From contig JAZDFQ010000044.1 of assembly GCA_043807765.1 (NCBI GenBank), positions 1 to 64,000 on the forward strand: 64,000 bases of DNA. The letters are read 5' to 3'. The DNA comes from Stygiobacter sp043807765 (GTDB lineage: Bacteria > Bacteroidota > Ignavibacteria > Ignavibacteriales > Melioribacteraceae). This document shows, piece after piece, positions 10,700 through 19,905 of the stretch. Below the pieces are notes generated by a model, which was not told the DNA's origin, ran no database searches, and saw only the letters and a program-made list of their open reading frames with translations. Position numbers and translations under genes: made by a program. Position 1 is the first letter of the stretch. Every line of letters begins with the position of its first letter.

Positions 10700-11911
10700 A
10701 TGTTTAATAAAGCCTCAAATACTTCAGCTTATTATTCATTATCAGAAGTGAAATTCTTGATAATTGACGACGATGTAGATCTATGCAATAGTCTTAAGTA
10801 TTTTTTCGAAGATTTAGATTCCATTGTTTTTGCTTGCAATGACGGCAATATTGGATTAAAAATATTTAATGAAATCAATCCGGATATTGTTCTTGTTGAT
10901 CTAAATATGCCTGTGATGGGTGGGGATAAAATAATTACAAAAATTCGCGAACTCTCTCTTGATGTACCTATTGTAGTAATCTCCGGTACAGGGGTTATCA
11001 AAGAAGCAATCCGTTCCATAAAACTTGGTGCATGGGATTTTGTAACTAAACCAATTCTGAACTTTGAGGATTTAGAGATGAGTGTTCTAAAAGCCTTAGA
11101 AAAATCTTTCTTAATAAAAGAAAATGCCCGTTATAAAGAAAATCTAGAAAAACTTGTTGAAGAAAGAACTGAACAATTGAATAATACCATAACAGAACTT
11201 CGAATGGCAAAAGAGAGGGCTGAAGCTGCTGAAAAACTTAAATCTGAGTTCCTAGCTCAAATGTCTCATGAGATTAGAACACCGCTAAATGGTGTTATAG
11301 GCTATACCGAAATGGCCAGAGCCTCCTTAGAAGAACAAAAAATTGGAGAGGTGTTTGTTCACTTTGATCAAATTAAAAAATCAAGCCAAAGAATTATTCG
11401 CACAATCGAACTGATTCTGAACATGTCGGAATTAACGACAGGCAATTATCAGCCTGATCCAAAATTGTGCGAACTTGGTCCTATTGTGGATGACATAATG
11501 ATAGAGTACTTCCCAACAATGCATAACAAAGGACTAGTCTTTTCCTTTTTAAACAGAAACAATGTTTCAAATGTGTTAGTGGATGAAAACTCGGTTAGGG
11601 AAATACTTAGACAACTGATTGATAATGCATTCAAATTTACCGAGCAAGGTGAAATTATTATAAAGCTATTCCATAATAACGAATCTTTAGTGTTAGAAAT
11701 TAAAGATACAGGCATAGGTATATCAGACTCTTATAGAAATAATCTCTTTAGACTATTCTCACAAGAAGAGCACGGCTATAACAGAAGTTATGACGGTAAT
11801 GGCTTGGGACTCGCTTTAACAAAAAAATACTGCGATCTAAATGATATCAATATAGAGATAGCAAGTACAAAAGGAATTGGTACAACTGTAAAATTAACAT
11901 TCAAAACATAA
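10700..11911 (+). CDS. Receiver-HisKA-HATPase hybrid kinase
   Basis: A 403-residue soluble protein. The receiver (about 16-135) has D67 (LVDLNMPVMGG) and Lys in TKP. A coiled coil (140-180) leads to HisKA with H190 (MSHEIRTPLNG) and a HATPase domain ending near 402 (IDNAFKFTE, DTGIGIS, GNGLGLALT). The stop is 11 nt before a porin gene, followed by a PstS-like protein and a chemotaxis receptor on the same strand. The kinase may report on whatever ligand those envelope proteins handle; this is inference from order and spacing. Confidence 0.87.
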   Translation: MFNKASNTSAYYSLSEVKFLIIDDDVDLCNSLKYFFEDLDSIVFACNDGNIGLKIFNEINPDIVLVDLNMPVMGGDKIITKIRELSLDVPIVVISGTGVIKEAIRSIKLGAWDFVTKPILNFEDLEMSVLKALEKSFLIKENARYKENLEKLVEERTEQLNNTITELRMAKERAEAAEKLKSEFLAQMSHEIRTPLNGVIGYTEMARASLEEQKIGEVFVHFDQIKKSSQRIIRTIELILNMSELTTGNYQPDPKLCELGPIVDDIMIEYFPTMHNKGLVFSFLNRNNVSNVLVDENSVREILRQLIDNAFKFTEQGEIIIKLFHNNESLVLEIKDTGIGISDSYRNNLFRLFSQEEHGYNRSYDGNGLGLALTKKYCDLNDINIEIASTKGIGTTVKLTFKT

Positions 11912-11922
11912 AAGGTGGTTTC

Positions 11923-13092
11923 ATGAAAAAATCTTCACTTTTACTCGCTTTATTATTTGCTTTGCTTGGTTTATCGCAATTATTTGCTCAAAGCGATTTA
12001 CAAGTATTTGGTTTCTTTCAAACAAGTATTAATCGTTTGAACGGTGGTTATTCGGCTGTTGCAAGTGTTCCCAAAGCAATCTTCGGAACAGATAAACTTA
12101 CATTGACTGAAAAGAAAGATAATTATACAAGTCTTTCAGTTCAACAATTAAATCTCTTTTTCCGAAAAGAACTGAACGATAAGTTTACTGCATGGGTAAA
12201 CTTTGAAGTCATTGGTCAATACAATAGCGCGAACAAATGGGGCTCATTTAGTCTCGAAGAAGCTTGGGTAAATTATCAGCAAAATGATGCGTTCAATCTT
12301 AAAGTTGGTATTTCAATACCAAGGTTTGCGTACCTAAATGAAATAAAAAATAAAATGCCTTTGCTTCCTTATATAACAAGACCATTAGTTTACGAGTCCG
12401 GTCTTAGCTCAATAGACGCGACACATTTCGTACCGGAAAAAGCGTTCTTCCAAGCTTACGGCTATTTGCCGTTTGGCGATGTAACTTTTGATTACGCTGC
12501 ATTTGTTGGTCCTTCTGAGAAAACTTACATAGATGGTTCAGGCAATGCAACCGGAGGAATTAGTGTTGATACAACTAATTTCAAACTGTTTGGCGGAAGA
12601 GTTGGATTGAAGACGGGAAATTTACGCTTAGGTGTATCAGCTACATTTGATAAAGATAACCAACAAGCTGCATTGAAAGAGGATGTATCAAGAAAGAGAT
12701 TCGCTGTTGACGCTGGCTTTTCAATATACAATTTCTTTATTGATGGCGAATATATTAGTGTAGGGCTTGATGCAAAAAACACAACACAAGAAATGAATAA
12801 GCAGTTTTATTATGGCACGGTCGGTTACAATTTTAGCGATGAATTGTTTGCCTACGGCAGCTATAGTTACATGAAAGACGAAAGCGACAGAGTATTGAAC
12901 GCAGGAATGAAAGGAATAATTATTGGCGCGGGATATAAACCAGCCGATGCTGTAGTGCTTAAATTAGGATACTCAAACTATCACGCCGAAAATTCTTTTC
13001 CGGTGGTTATTAATGCCGCCATTCCCCCGGTAACAAGCAATGTAAATCTCGATTTCAAAGTTTACCAATTCGCTGTAAGCGTATTATTCTAA
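11923..13092 (+). CDS. Outer-membrane porin-like beta-barrel protein
   Basis: A 389-residue protein with a signal peptide (residues 1-22, ending LFAQ). Alternating hydrophobic/aromatic strands run throughout, and it ends in a terminal Phe (VSVLF), as expected for an outer-membrane barrel. The N-terminal half (FFRKELNDKFTAWVNFE, AWVNYQ, LKVG) is reminiscent of phosphate-selective or OprO/P-like porins. A ribosome-binding site (AAAGGTGG) precedes the ATG. It lies 11 nt after the hybrid kinase and 10 nt before the PstS-like gene, so all three are probably co-transcribed. The substrate is unknown; the neighbouring PstS-like protein suggests an oxyanion, but that is inference. Confidence 0.75.
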   Translation: MKKSSLLLALLFALLGLSQLFAQSDLQVFGFFQTSINRLNGGYSAVASVPKAIFGTDKLTLTEKKDNYTSLSVQQLNLFFRKELNDKFTAWVNFEVIGQYNSANKWGSFSLEEAWVNYQQNDAFNLKVGISIPRFAYLNEIKNKMPLLPYITRPLVYESGLSSIDATHFVPEKAFFQAYGYLPFGDVTFDYAAFVGPSEKTYIDGSGNATGGISVDTTNFKLFGGRVGLKTGNLRLGVSATFDKDNQQAALKEDVSRKRFAVDAGFSIYNFFIDGEYISVGLDAKNTTQEMNKQFYYGTVGYNFSDELFAYGSYSYMKDESDRVLNAGMKGIIIGAGYKPADAVVLKLGYSNYHAENSFPVVINAAIPPVTSNVNLDFKVYQFAVSVLF

Positions 13093-13102
13093 GGAGACTA
13101 AA

Positions 13103-13513
13103 ATGAAAAAATTAATTATAGTGTTAGCTATGATGTTCTTTGTGGGAATAAGAATTAATGCACAGGTAAGTGTTGTTGCAAACAAGTCCGTAGGTGAATC
13201 TTCTTTAGCAACAAACAAAGTAGCAGGAATATATAGTTTGGAAGCGACAAAGTGGTCTAATGGAAACAAGATTATTGTATTTGATAACAGTAGTGAAGTA
13301 AAATCAGCTTTCTACGCTGGAATTGGAAAAGATCAACTATCGCTAAAAAAAGAATGGATGAAAAAACAATTAACCGGAGAAGCAAAAGCTCCGGAAACTT
13401 TAGGAAGTGACGCAGATGTAATTAGCAAAGTGTCTGCAACACCCGGTGCAATTGGATTTGTCAAATCGGCTAGTGTTAATGGAAGTGTTAAAGTCCTCTG
13501 TGAAATAAAATAG
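13103..13513 (+). CDS. Small PstS-like periplasmic binding protein
   Basis: A 136-residue protein with a signal peptide (1-20, ending INAQ). It keeps hallmarks of the short PstS-like substrate-binding family: a KVAGIYSLEATKWSNGNKI stretch, a central KKEWMKKQLTGEAKAPE segment and the late GAIGFVKS loop. It is far shorter than a full PstS (about 300+ residues), as is normal for this family. No phosphate ABC permease or ATPase gene is present nearby. Instead it sits between a porin and a chemotaxis receptor, so a sensory rather than transport role is plausible. A strong AAGGAG precedes the ATG. Confidence 0.75.
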   Translation: MKKLIIVLAMMFFVGIRINAQVSVVANKSVGESSLATNKVAGIYSLEATKWSNGNKIIVFDNSSEVKSAFYAGIGKDQLSLKKEWMKKQLTGEAKAPETLGSDADVISKVSATPGAIGFVKSASVNGSVKVLCEIK

Positions 13514-13661
13514 TAATCGGTTTGCTGTGTTTTGTTCAATAATATAATGGCGATTTACTTCTAATATCCGTTGCTAATTATTTTGACAGATAATTGGCAA
13601 CTGATGTTGAAACAGTTTTGAGTAAATGGCATTTTTTAGAAGAATTTTGTTTGGAGTTGAA

Positions 13662-15455
13662 ATGAAAATTACATCATATATCGTGAAATCAATAAGAAAC
13701 AAAGGCGTGGCTGTATTTGCTGTTCCGCTTTTGTTAACAGTGGCGTTTATTTTAACTTATTATCCGATGAAGGAAAAAGATTCCAGCCTGGAAAAAGTTG
13801 GTGCTCAAGTTCAAACGTTAAGTCAGATGCTGGCTTTTTCTGTTGGAGCCGGACTAAATGATTCCAACTTTGATTTAGTTCAAACTGCGTTCGAGTGGGC
13901 AAAGAAAGACAAAAACGTAGCGTACATTTCAATTCTAGACGAAAGCAATGCATCGATAATTGAATATAATCCGAATAAAATCTCTGTTGATGGATTGAAA
14001 AATTATACTCTTCTTAGTGAAGATGATTTAATCAAGCATAGCGAGAAAGTTAATTATAAGAATAAAGATTTTGGCAAGATTGTGCTGTGTTATTCATTGG
14101 AAGAAGTTAATAACAACATTGCAACCGGTAGATATACCTCGCTTTTAATTGTAGGATTAATATTAGCATTTGGTCTAACATGGGTAATTTTAATATTTAA
14201 TAGAATTTCCAAGAGGATTGTTTCTTTAAGGGATGCTGCAAAGGAGGCAAGTGAAGGAAATTTGAACGTCAAAATAGAAAAAACCTCGGTTGATGAAATC
14301 GGTGATCTAAGTGAGGCTTTCCAGAAGATGCTAATTAATATAAATGACGCCAGCATTCAGCTAGAGGATGAAAAAAAATCTGTTGAGAAAAAAGTGGAGT
14401 TGGCTGTTAAAGAGTCGGAAACCCAAAAAGAATATTTATCGAGTAACGTCAAGAAACTTTTAGAGGGTATGGAAAGATTTTCAGCTGGTGATTTGACTGT
14501 CAATATAGCAGTTGAGAGCGATGATGAAATTGGTCAGCTCTTTACTGGATTTAATAAAACCGCAGATAATCTGAGAAAAACAGTAATTGATATACTTTCT
14601 TCAGTTGAAAGCACGGCTCATTCTGTTGCAGAAATTTCATCGAGTACAGAAGAAATGTCGGCTGGCGCTCAAGAGCAGAGCTCTCAAACCACTGAAGTAG
14701 CCGGTGCTACTGAACAAATGACGAAAACCATAATTCAGACTGCAAGTAATGCAAATATTGCTTCTGAACTTTCTAAAGAAGCTAGCCAGCAAGCAAAGCT
14801 TGGAGTAGAAAAAGTCTCGGAAAATAAAAAAGGTATCGTTCGAATAATTAATTCTGCAGAGAAAACGGGAAAGATCATTGCTTCGCTTGCAAGCAAAACA
14901 GATCAAATTGGGGATATTGCTCAAACAATTGATGATATTGCTGATCAAACAAACCTACTTGCACTTAACGCAGCAATTGAAGCTGCACGCGCCGGTGAAC
15001 AAGGACGCGGTTTTGCGGTTGTTGCCGATGAAGTAAGAAAACTAGCAGAGCGAACAACAAAAGCAACTAAAGAAATCGCCGAAACAATTAAATCGATTCA
15101 GGTAGAAGCAAAAGAAGCTGATCGTTCGATGGTTGAAGCTGGAGAAGCTGTGATACATGGACAAAAATTAACTGAAGAAGTTGAGCAATCCTTGGTGAGT
15201 ATATTACAAAGTACTGAAAGAGTTTCTGCTGAAATTGAACAGGTAGCAACTGCAGCTGTTGAGCAATCGGCTACTTCGGAAGAGATATCGAAGAATATTG
15301 AGATGATTAATAATGTAATAAGTGAAAGTGCACAAGGCTTGCAGCAAATAGCAGTTGCATCAAACAATTTAATGCAACTTTCTCAACATCTTAAGGAACG
15401 AGTTGAAATATTCCATATCGCTAATATTCCTAGCCAATTATCAATCAGAAATTGA
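13662..15455 (+). CDS. Methyl-accepting chemotaxis protein
   Basis: I chose ATG 13662 because a GGAG lies 5 nt upstream; an in-frame ATG at 13626 would add 12 residues with a weaker site. The product is about 597 residues: a first membrane span near 18-36, a periplasmic domain of about 110 residues resembling CHASE8-type sensors (LAFSVGAG, KDKNVAYISILDE), a second span near 160-182, a HAMP domain and a long cytoplasmic coiled coil. The receptor hairpin tip is intact (DQTNLLALNAAIEAARAGEQ, then GRGFAVVADEVRKLAE). It follows the PstS-like gene by about 150 nt. I infer that it signals to Che proteins encoded elsewhere, perhaps on behalf of the binding protein. Confidence 0.9.
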   Translation: MKITSYIVKSIRNKGVAVFAVPLLLTVAFILTYYPMKEKDSSLEKVGAQVQTLSQMLAFSVGAGLNDSNFDLVQTAFEWAKKDKNVAYISILDESNASIIEYNPNKISVDGLKNYTLLSEDDLIKHSEKVNYKNKDFGKIVLCYSLEEVNNNIATGRYTSLLIVGLILAFGLTWVILIFNRISKRIVSLRDAAKEASEGNLNVKIEKTSVDEIGDLSEAFQKMLININDASIQLEDEKKSVEKKVELAVKESETQKEYLSSNVKKLLEGMERFSAGDLTVNIAVESDDEIGQLFTGFNKTADNLRKTVIDILSSVESTAHSVAEISSSTEEMSAGAQEQSSQTTEVAGATEQMTKTIIQTASNANIASELSKEASQQAKLGVEKVSENKKGIVRIINSAEKTGKIIASLASKTDQIGDIAQTIDDIADQTNLLALNAAIEAARAGEQGRGFAVVADEVRKLAERTTKATKEIAETIKSIQVEAKEADRSMVEAGEAVIHGQKLTEEVEQSLVSILQSTERVSAEIEQVATAAVEQSATSEEISKNIEMINNVISESAQGLQQIAVASNNLMQLSQHLKERVEIFHIANIPSQLSIRN

Positions 15456-15612
15456 TATTGAATTGAAGTCGTTGAGTTAGCTAGACTTTAAGGTGGGGGG
15501 GATTTCCTTATTTTGTTTTAGAGTGATTCTACATTTTTCTTTTTTGATCAATTCGGTAACTTTCCCCAAATTTCGAGCGAGAATTACCTGTTAGCATTTT
15601 TATAATAATAAG
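15456..15612. other. Short intergenic segment before the palindromic element
   Basis: Nothing recognisable except a G7 run near 15494. Together with the adjacent palindrome it fills the 430-base gap between the chemotaxis receptor and the convergent desaturase gene. Confidence 0.4.
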
Positions 15613-15776
15613 AACCAGTTGTGTGAATTAATCTTAATGAAGTCAAAAGCAATTATGTAATCAAATAATGGAACGCGGATTGAACGGATTTATCATGATT
15701 TGAACGGATTGATTTTTGAATAATTGCTTTTAACTTCCCTTTACCAATTTTACGAATCTAATTCACACAACGGGTT
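15613..15776. repeat. Palindromic element, copy 1 (about 164 bp)
   Basis: The left tip AACCAGTTGTGTGAATTA (15613-15630) and right tip TAATTCACACAACGGGTT (15759-15776) are inverted repeats matching at 17 of 18 positions. Inside, AAGTCAAAAGCAATTAT near 15640-15656 pairs with ATAATTGCTTTTAACTT near 15719-15735, so most of the element could fold back. The centre carries direct repeats of TGAACGGATT. AT-rich AATAATA occurs on both flanks and may be a target duplication. Copies 2 and 3 (17039-17201 and 24777-24939) share the tips and the length. Confidence 0.7.
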
Positions 15777-15887
15777 AATAATATCTACTTTACAAAAAGT
15801 AGAAGAGTCTCGGTTTTCCAGTCAAATTTCATCACTGATTGAATTTTGAATAGGGAGAAATATATGGAAGGAAGAGAAGAAAGTTCA

Positions 15888-16874
15888 TCACAGAATTCGG
15901 TTATAAATAAAATCAAATGAAAATGTTTTAGATATAGCTCTTCTCTCAATATACTCAGCAACCTTTTCCAACCTCTTGGGAATAGAAAGAATTTTTTCCT
16001 GGGCTTTCATTGCAGTATTTTTTAAGCCCGTAAGTTTTTCAATTCCCCAAAACTCTATTACTTCTTCAACAATATTTTTATAATCCCATGGCCCATAAAT
16101 CCCCACACGCCTAACTATATCGGCAATGTCTCTAAAGTTAGGCATAGAAAGCCCCGGCATATCAATGCTTGGCATAATATCTTTTGCGGATTCCAAAGCT
16201 CTATTTGGATCAATAGCCAAAATTTCTTTGAAGACATTTCGATAAAAAGTAAAATGTTTTGCTTCGTCTGCTGCAATGCTTCCTAATATTCCATTCAGCA
16301 GTGGTTCATCTGCCCCAACATATTTACCGGTATTCTTATGAGAGATTTGTGTTGCCCTTTCCTGCAAAGTGGTATACACAAAAACTTTGTAAGGATCTTT
16401 ATCCCAATTAGGATTAAATCCTGCTTCTTGGTAATGGAACTGCATTAATTCAATCTGCCGAAAGTTGAACAATCTACCATCTCGAGCATAATCTCTAAGA
16501 ACGCATCCGTGCCTATCTTCTTCGGCAGTCCACATGTTATTCCACTTTGACCAAAAATTATCGTCTCCCAGATGTTTAGCAATCAATCTATGAAAATGCG
16601 GAAGCCCCTCCTCGGTTAAAAGATTTACAGCCACTGCAACGCGAGCTGCATCTTTAATACCTTTTACACGTGCTCGCAATTTTTTACAAATGTTTTTCTG
16701 GTCATCATTCATTTTTTCATCGGCTGGAAGAAAATCACTGGAGAACCAGAGCTTTCTTTTTGAAACATGAGACTCAATCATCGATTTTACTTTTTGTTCA
16801 AGTGAGGCTAGTACTTCCATTTTGTCAATTAATTCATTTTCAATCTTTTGGGTGATTGGAATTAAGATTTCCAT
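15888..16874 (-). CDS. Acyl-ACP desaturase (ferritin-like diiron)
   Basis: A 328-residue protein matching the FA_desaturase_2 family, which introduces a double bond into acyl chains on acyl carrier protein using a diiron centre. Visible iron-ligand motifs are TAEEDRHG (EExxH) and AADEAKHF (DExxH), with a further Glu before the second helix pair (LQERATQISHKNT). The start has AGAAAGG a few bases upstream. It stands alone, converging on the chemotaxis receptor. Palindromic elements copy 1 and copy 2 flank it on both sides, with a transposase scrap beyond, which hints at acquisition or past mobility. The required ferredoxin partner is not nearby. Confidence 0.85.
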   Translation of the reverse strand: MEILIPITQKIENELIDKMEVLASLEQKVKSMIESHVSKRKLWFSSDFLPADEKMNDDQKNICKKLRARVKGIKDAARVAVAVNLLTEEGLPHFHRLIAKHLGDDNFWSKWNNMWTAEEDRHGCVLRDYARDGRLFNFRQIELMQFHYQEAGFNPNWDKDPYKVFVYTTLQERATQISHKNTGKYVGADEPLLNGILGSIAADEAKHFTFYRNVFKEILAIDPNRALESAKDIMPSIDMPGLSMPNFRDIADIVRRVGIYGPWDYKNIVEEVIEFWGIEKLTGLKNTAMKAQEKILSIPKRLEKVAEYIERRAISKTFSFDFIYNRIL

Positions 16875-17038
16875 TTGATAACCTTTCTTAAGGAAGGATT
16901 AAATAAATCAATGATAATTTTAGATTCGGGATAAAAGAAATCGATTCAACTCTTGTATTAAAAACAATTTGATGAGTGAATTGGTTCAATTATTTATTAA
17001 TGCGTTCCTTTGTTCATATCTAAAATTTGAATTCTAGT
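16875..17038. other. Upstream region of the desaturase gene
   Basis: An AT-rich region of about 160 bases that should contain the promoter of the desaturase. I could not single out a convincing promoter. Confidence 0.3.
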
Positions 17039-17201
17039 AATCGATTGTATGAATTAATTACAGTCTGCAACAAAAGTAACTTTATGATTGAAAAATAGAA
17101 TACAGAGAAAACTGAATTTTTATGATTAGCATAGGTTAAATATTGAAAAGTTACTTCTGCATGTATTAATCAACTTTTATCATTAATTCACACAACCGGT
17201 T
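17039..17201. repeat. Palindromic element, copy 2 (about 163 bp)
   Basis: The left tip AATCGATTGTATGAATTAAT (17039-17058) and right tip ATTAATTCACACAACCGGTT (17182-17201) form an inverted repeat with 17 of 20 matches. An inner pair, AAAGTAACTTT on the left and AAAGTTACTTC on the right, extends the fold. The length is within one base of copies 1 and 3, although the interiors differ in sequence. Confidence 0.7.
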
Positions 17202-17222
17202 CAAGTAGTAAAGACAACATAA

Positions 17223-17325
17223 AACGAACCGAGAAATCCTTGGGAAAATGGATATATTGAATCGTTTAATGGAAAGTAGAGCGATGAGTTGTCGAGCGGA
17301 AAAATATGTGATGCCATTTTAAAAT
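17223..17325 (+). pseudogene. IS3-family transposase (OrfB, rve) remnant
   Basis: The frame from 17223 reads NEPRNPWENGYIESFNGK, an in-frame TAG, then SDELSSGKICDAILK and a stop. This is the region around the third catalytic residue (the E of the DDE triad, in ENGYIESFNGKLRDELL-type motifs) of IS3-group transposases. Only about 34 codons survive, with one internal stop. No terminal inverted repeats or second reading frame were found around it, so it is a dead scrap. Confidence 0.8.
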
Positions 17326-17485
17326 AAAAATAATTACCCAGCAGTAGAGAACTGATTACAAAAAACGGCTACACAGTTTGATATTGTTTAATAATCACTT
17401 TTATATTGTTCACAATACTTAGGCGTGTTATTCCTACGCCTATTCAAAACAGTTTTATTTCCGGAAATTACAATTTGCCTAATCT
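17326..17485. other. Non-coding segment downstream of the transposase scrap
   Basis: No feature recognised. It separates the transposase remnant from the 3' end of the S41 peptidase gene. Confidence 0.3.
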
Positions 17486-18532
17486 CTATTTTGAATTCGT
17501 GATTATTTCAATTCCTTTTTCCAAAATTCTATCAATTCCTTTCGAAGAATCAGCCACGGTTGTGAGTATATGGACGTCTGGAGAGATACCAACACCCTCC
17601 ATTATGCGCCTTTGAGCGTCTGCATAATATCTTGTTGATAACCTGTAAGTCCAACCGTTTGGCAATTCGCGATAAATTGGAGCGCCAACTCCACCGCCGG
17701 TTGTATCTCCAACAATAGTAACATGCGGTAGAGCATTCATAGCCATAACGAACATTTCTGCAGAACTAGCTGTGGTACGGCTTGTAAGAACAACCACCGG
17801 CTTTAGAAATTGGGAAGCTCCTTTCGGTTCAATAGTAGAATTTTTCCATGGGGAAAAATCTTGTTTTCCCGGTCCAACCTTCTCTCGATATTGTGCATAC
17901 ACCCGCAACTTATCTGTAAAGCGACCGGCAACAGTTTCGGCATTGTTGGTGTTGCCTCCGTGATTCCATCTAAGATCAATTATGATACCTTTCATGTCTT
18001 TCCATTTTGAAAGTATTTCATCTATTACCAAATACCGTTCATCCGTTAATGATAATCCATCTGTTCCCCCGCTAAATGTTGGAATGATCATATAGCCGAT
18101 AGAAGAATTCTGACAAGTTCTGTATCCAATTAAAGAATTTTGTTGGGAACCGCATTGTACATACTTACAAGCATTGATTAGTCTCCCGCTGGGATAGATA
18201 CCGGGAGCCGGGCTTTTCCAGTTAACATCTGCAAATGGAGTATGTAAATCAATATGCATATCGTTAATGCCGCTAACAATATTCGAGAGTACACTAAAAA
18301 GTTGTTGTTCTGTAGTGGATGATGAAATCTGTGGACGGTATTTAGTGTACACAGAATCCCAATCAATGTGGCGTATAGAGAATTGCGCATAATAACGATC
18401 AAAGTCATTCCAAAATATTTGGAAATTCTGCTCCGGTGTATTTTGCGGATCAGATTCTAAGAACATTTTTTCGCAACCGTATAGAACGAAAAGGAAAAAG
18501 AAAATGTAAGTAGCATTTTTTACGATCTTCAT
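17486..18532 (-). CDS. S41-family peptidase lipoprotein
   Basis: A 348-residue protein with a lipoprotein signal (lipobox LYGC, Cys at about 20). It has an S41/tail-specific protease core. GIIIDLRWNHGGN is the typical strand-and-turn before the active site, and TSRTTASSAEMFVMAM carries the putative nucleophile Ser in an S-S-A-E context. VGDTTGGGVG and the final GISPDVHI complete the fold. It lacks an obvious PDZ domain and resembles the short envelope S41 proteins of Bacteroidota. Its ATG overlaps the stop of the upstream barrel gene (ATGA), so the two form a coupled pair. The substrate is unknown. Confidence 0.82.
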   Translation of the reverse strand: MKIVKNATYIFFFLFVLYGCEKMFLESDPQNTPEQNFQIFWNDFDRYYAQFSIRHIDWDSVYTKYRPQISSSTTEQQLFSVLSNIVSGINDMHIDLHTPFADVNWKSPAPGIYPSGRLINACKYVQCGSQQNSLIGYRTCQNSSIGYMIIPTFSGGTDGLSLTDERYLVIDEILSKWKDMKGIIIDLRWNHGGNTNNAETVAGRFTDKLRVYAQYREKVGPGKQDFSPWKNSTIEPKGASQFLKPVVVLTSRTTASSAEMFVMAMNALPHVTIVGDTTGGGVGAPIYRELPNGWTYRLSTRYYADAQRRIMEGVGISPDVHILTTVADSSKGIDRILEKGIEIITNSK

Positions 18533-19377
18533 AGTTTCACCATCATGCCAATTAGAAACTGATTATTCAAAACATTTGAATGCAACAGAGACTCATACTG
18601 TTCAAAAGAGTAATATTGAAAGCGGTACCGTAAGCCAAAACCAATATGGTCGCTTACAAAGATATTATAGGAAATCTCTGCCTGAATTTCGAAGAGTTTA
18701 TTAAATGTAACTAGATCGCCTTTTTTAAATATTTGCCATAGTATGTTTTGTTCAAAATTAAGATCGTCAAACTTCTCGCTTACATTTGCATTGTAGCGGT
18801 TAGTTAAAAGTGCATAAGAAATAAATGGGATATTAATCTCGATACTTAAGAAGTTGTTTGATGCATTCTGAAAAGAAGTTTCTGTTAGAAGGTAAGCACC
18901 AAGACAGGTCATTTGCTCAGCGGACGAGTGACTTACGTCTTGCATAAAATAGTGGTTTCTCAAATTAAGCATACTGGAAAATCTGGCACCAAGAAAACAC
19001 GTGGTGTTAAAATTCTCTAGCGCTGTAACTTTTGTAGCTAATGAATATTCAAAATTCAGATTTAGATTTTTAATGTAATGCCATTCTCGGGCTTTATCTG
19101 TAATTGAAGAATTCAGTTCACTATTGTCATAATAGAATAGAACAGTATGTCGGTTCGATAAACCGCGGAAGCGATATGATAACTCAATTGGAATCTGAGT
19201 CCCTCGATAGATTAGTGGCGACATCATCTCATCGCGGACTGAATGTAAACTCATACCGGAAGATAATGTAAATAGATTCTGAGATTCCGAAGGTGCCATT
19301 GTCGAGGCTTCTTGAGAAAAGGAATTATTATGTGCCAACACTATTAGAATTAGTAAGATGCTTATTGTGATTTTCAT
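18529..19377 (-). CDS. Putative outer-membrane beta-barrel protein
   Basis: A 282-residue protein with a signal peptide (1-21, ending SFSQ). It has many short amphipathic strands rich in Tyr and Phe (IELSYRFRG, IGFGLRYRFQYYSFEQY) and a hydrophobic end (IGMMVKL). No family is recognised with certainty. It is translationally coupled to the downstream S41 peptidase lipoprotein, suggesting joint action at the outer membrane. Confidence 0.6.
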   Translation of the reverse strand: MKITISILLILIVLAHNNSFSQEASTMAPSESQNLFTLSSGMSLHSVRDEMMSPLIYRGTQIPIELSYRFRGLSNRHTVLFYYDNSELNSSITDKAREWHYIKNLNLNFEYSLATKVTALENFNTTCFLGARFSSMLNLRNHYFMQDVSHSSAEQMTCLGAYLLTETSFQNASNNFLSIEINIPFISYALLTNRYNANVSEKFDDLNFEQNILWQIFKKGDLVTFNKLFEIQAEISYNIFVSDHIGFGLRYRFQYYSFEQYESLLHSNVLNNQFLIGMMVKL

Positions 19378-19415
19378 TTATTTCCTTAAATAAGTTTTCT
19401 TGCATCCTTTCCAAA

Positions 19416-19823
19416 TTATTCTTTATAAAAACGGCTAGCGATTAAACCGGCAATCAAAAGTTCACCAAGTCCCCAAACAATTCCAATTATTGTAAGCTTA
19501 ACAGGCATAAATCCATAAACAACATTTGATACATTAGCCAGCAGATTGCCTGGAATCCAAATAATCAAGACTGAGATTACTATGGTTTTTATTCGCCGTC
19601 TATAAACTGAAAATAAAACCGAATAAAGCCACATCAACATAATTCCTAAGAAGAGAGACACGAAAAAGAAAAATATCATATCGCCTATGCTCAGAGGCGG
19701 CAAGTTAAATTTTGCAAGCGCTAAATCCATTTCATTACCAACTACCGGTACCATTGTAGCAGCGCTTAGAATAATAATAAATCCAGCTATTAAACCTCTC
19801 TTAAACACACTTTTAATATTCAT
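19416..19823 (-). CDS. Four-helix integral membrane protein of unknown function
   Basis: A 135-residue protein with about four membrane helices (near 10-30, 45-68, 77-97 and 105-130) and a short polar tail (SRFYKE). No catalytic motif is visible. AGGAAA lies before the ATG. It follows the NAD(P)-binding gene by about 80 nt on the same strand and may belong to that operon. I do not recognise the family. Confidence 0.6.
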   Translation of the reverse strand: MNIKSVFKRGLIAGFIIILSAATMVPVVGNEMDLALAKFNLPPLSIGDMIFFFFVSLFLGIMLMWLYSVLFSVYRRRIKTIVISVLIIWIPGNLLANVSNVVYGFMPVKLTIIGIVWGLGELLIAGLIASRFYKE

Positions 19824-19905
19824 AGCATTATTTCCTATAATAATGTGACTTACTTAGCACGATTTGAAAAATGGATTTCCTAAACGAATAGAACCGCTCA
19901 ACAAC

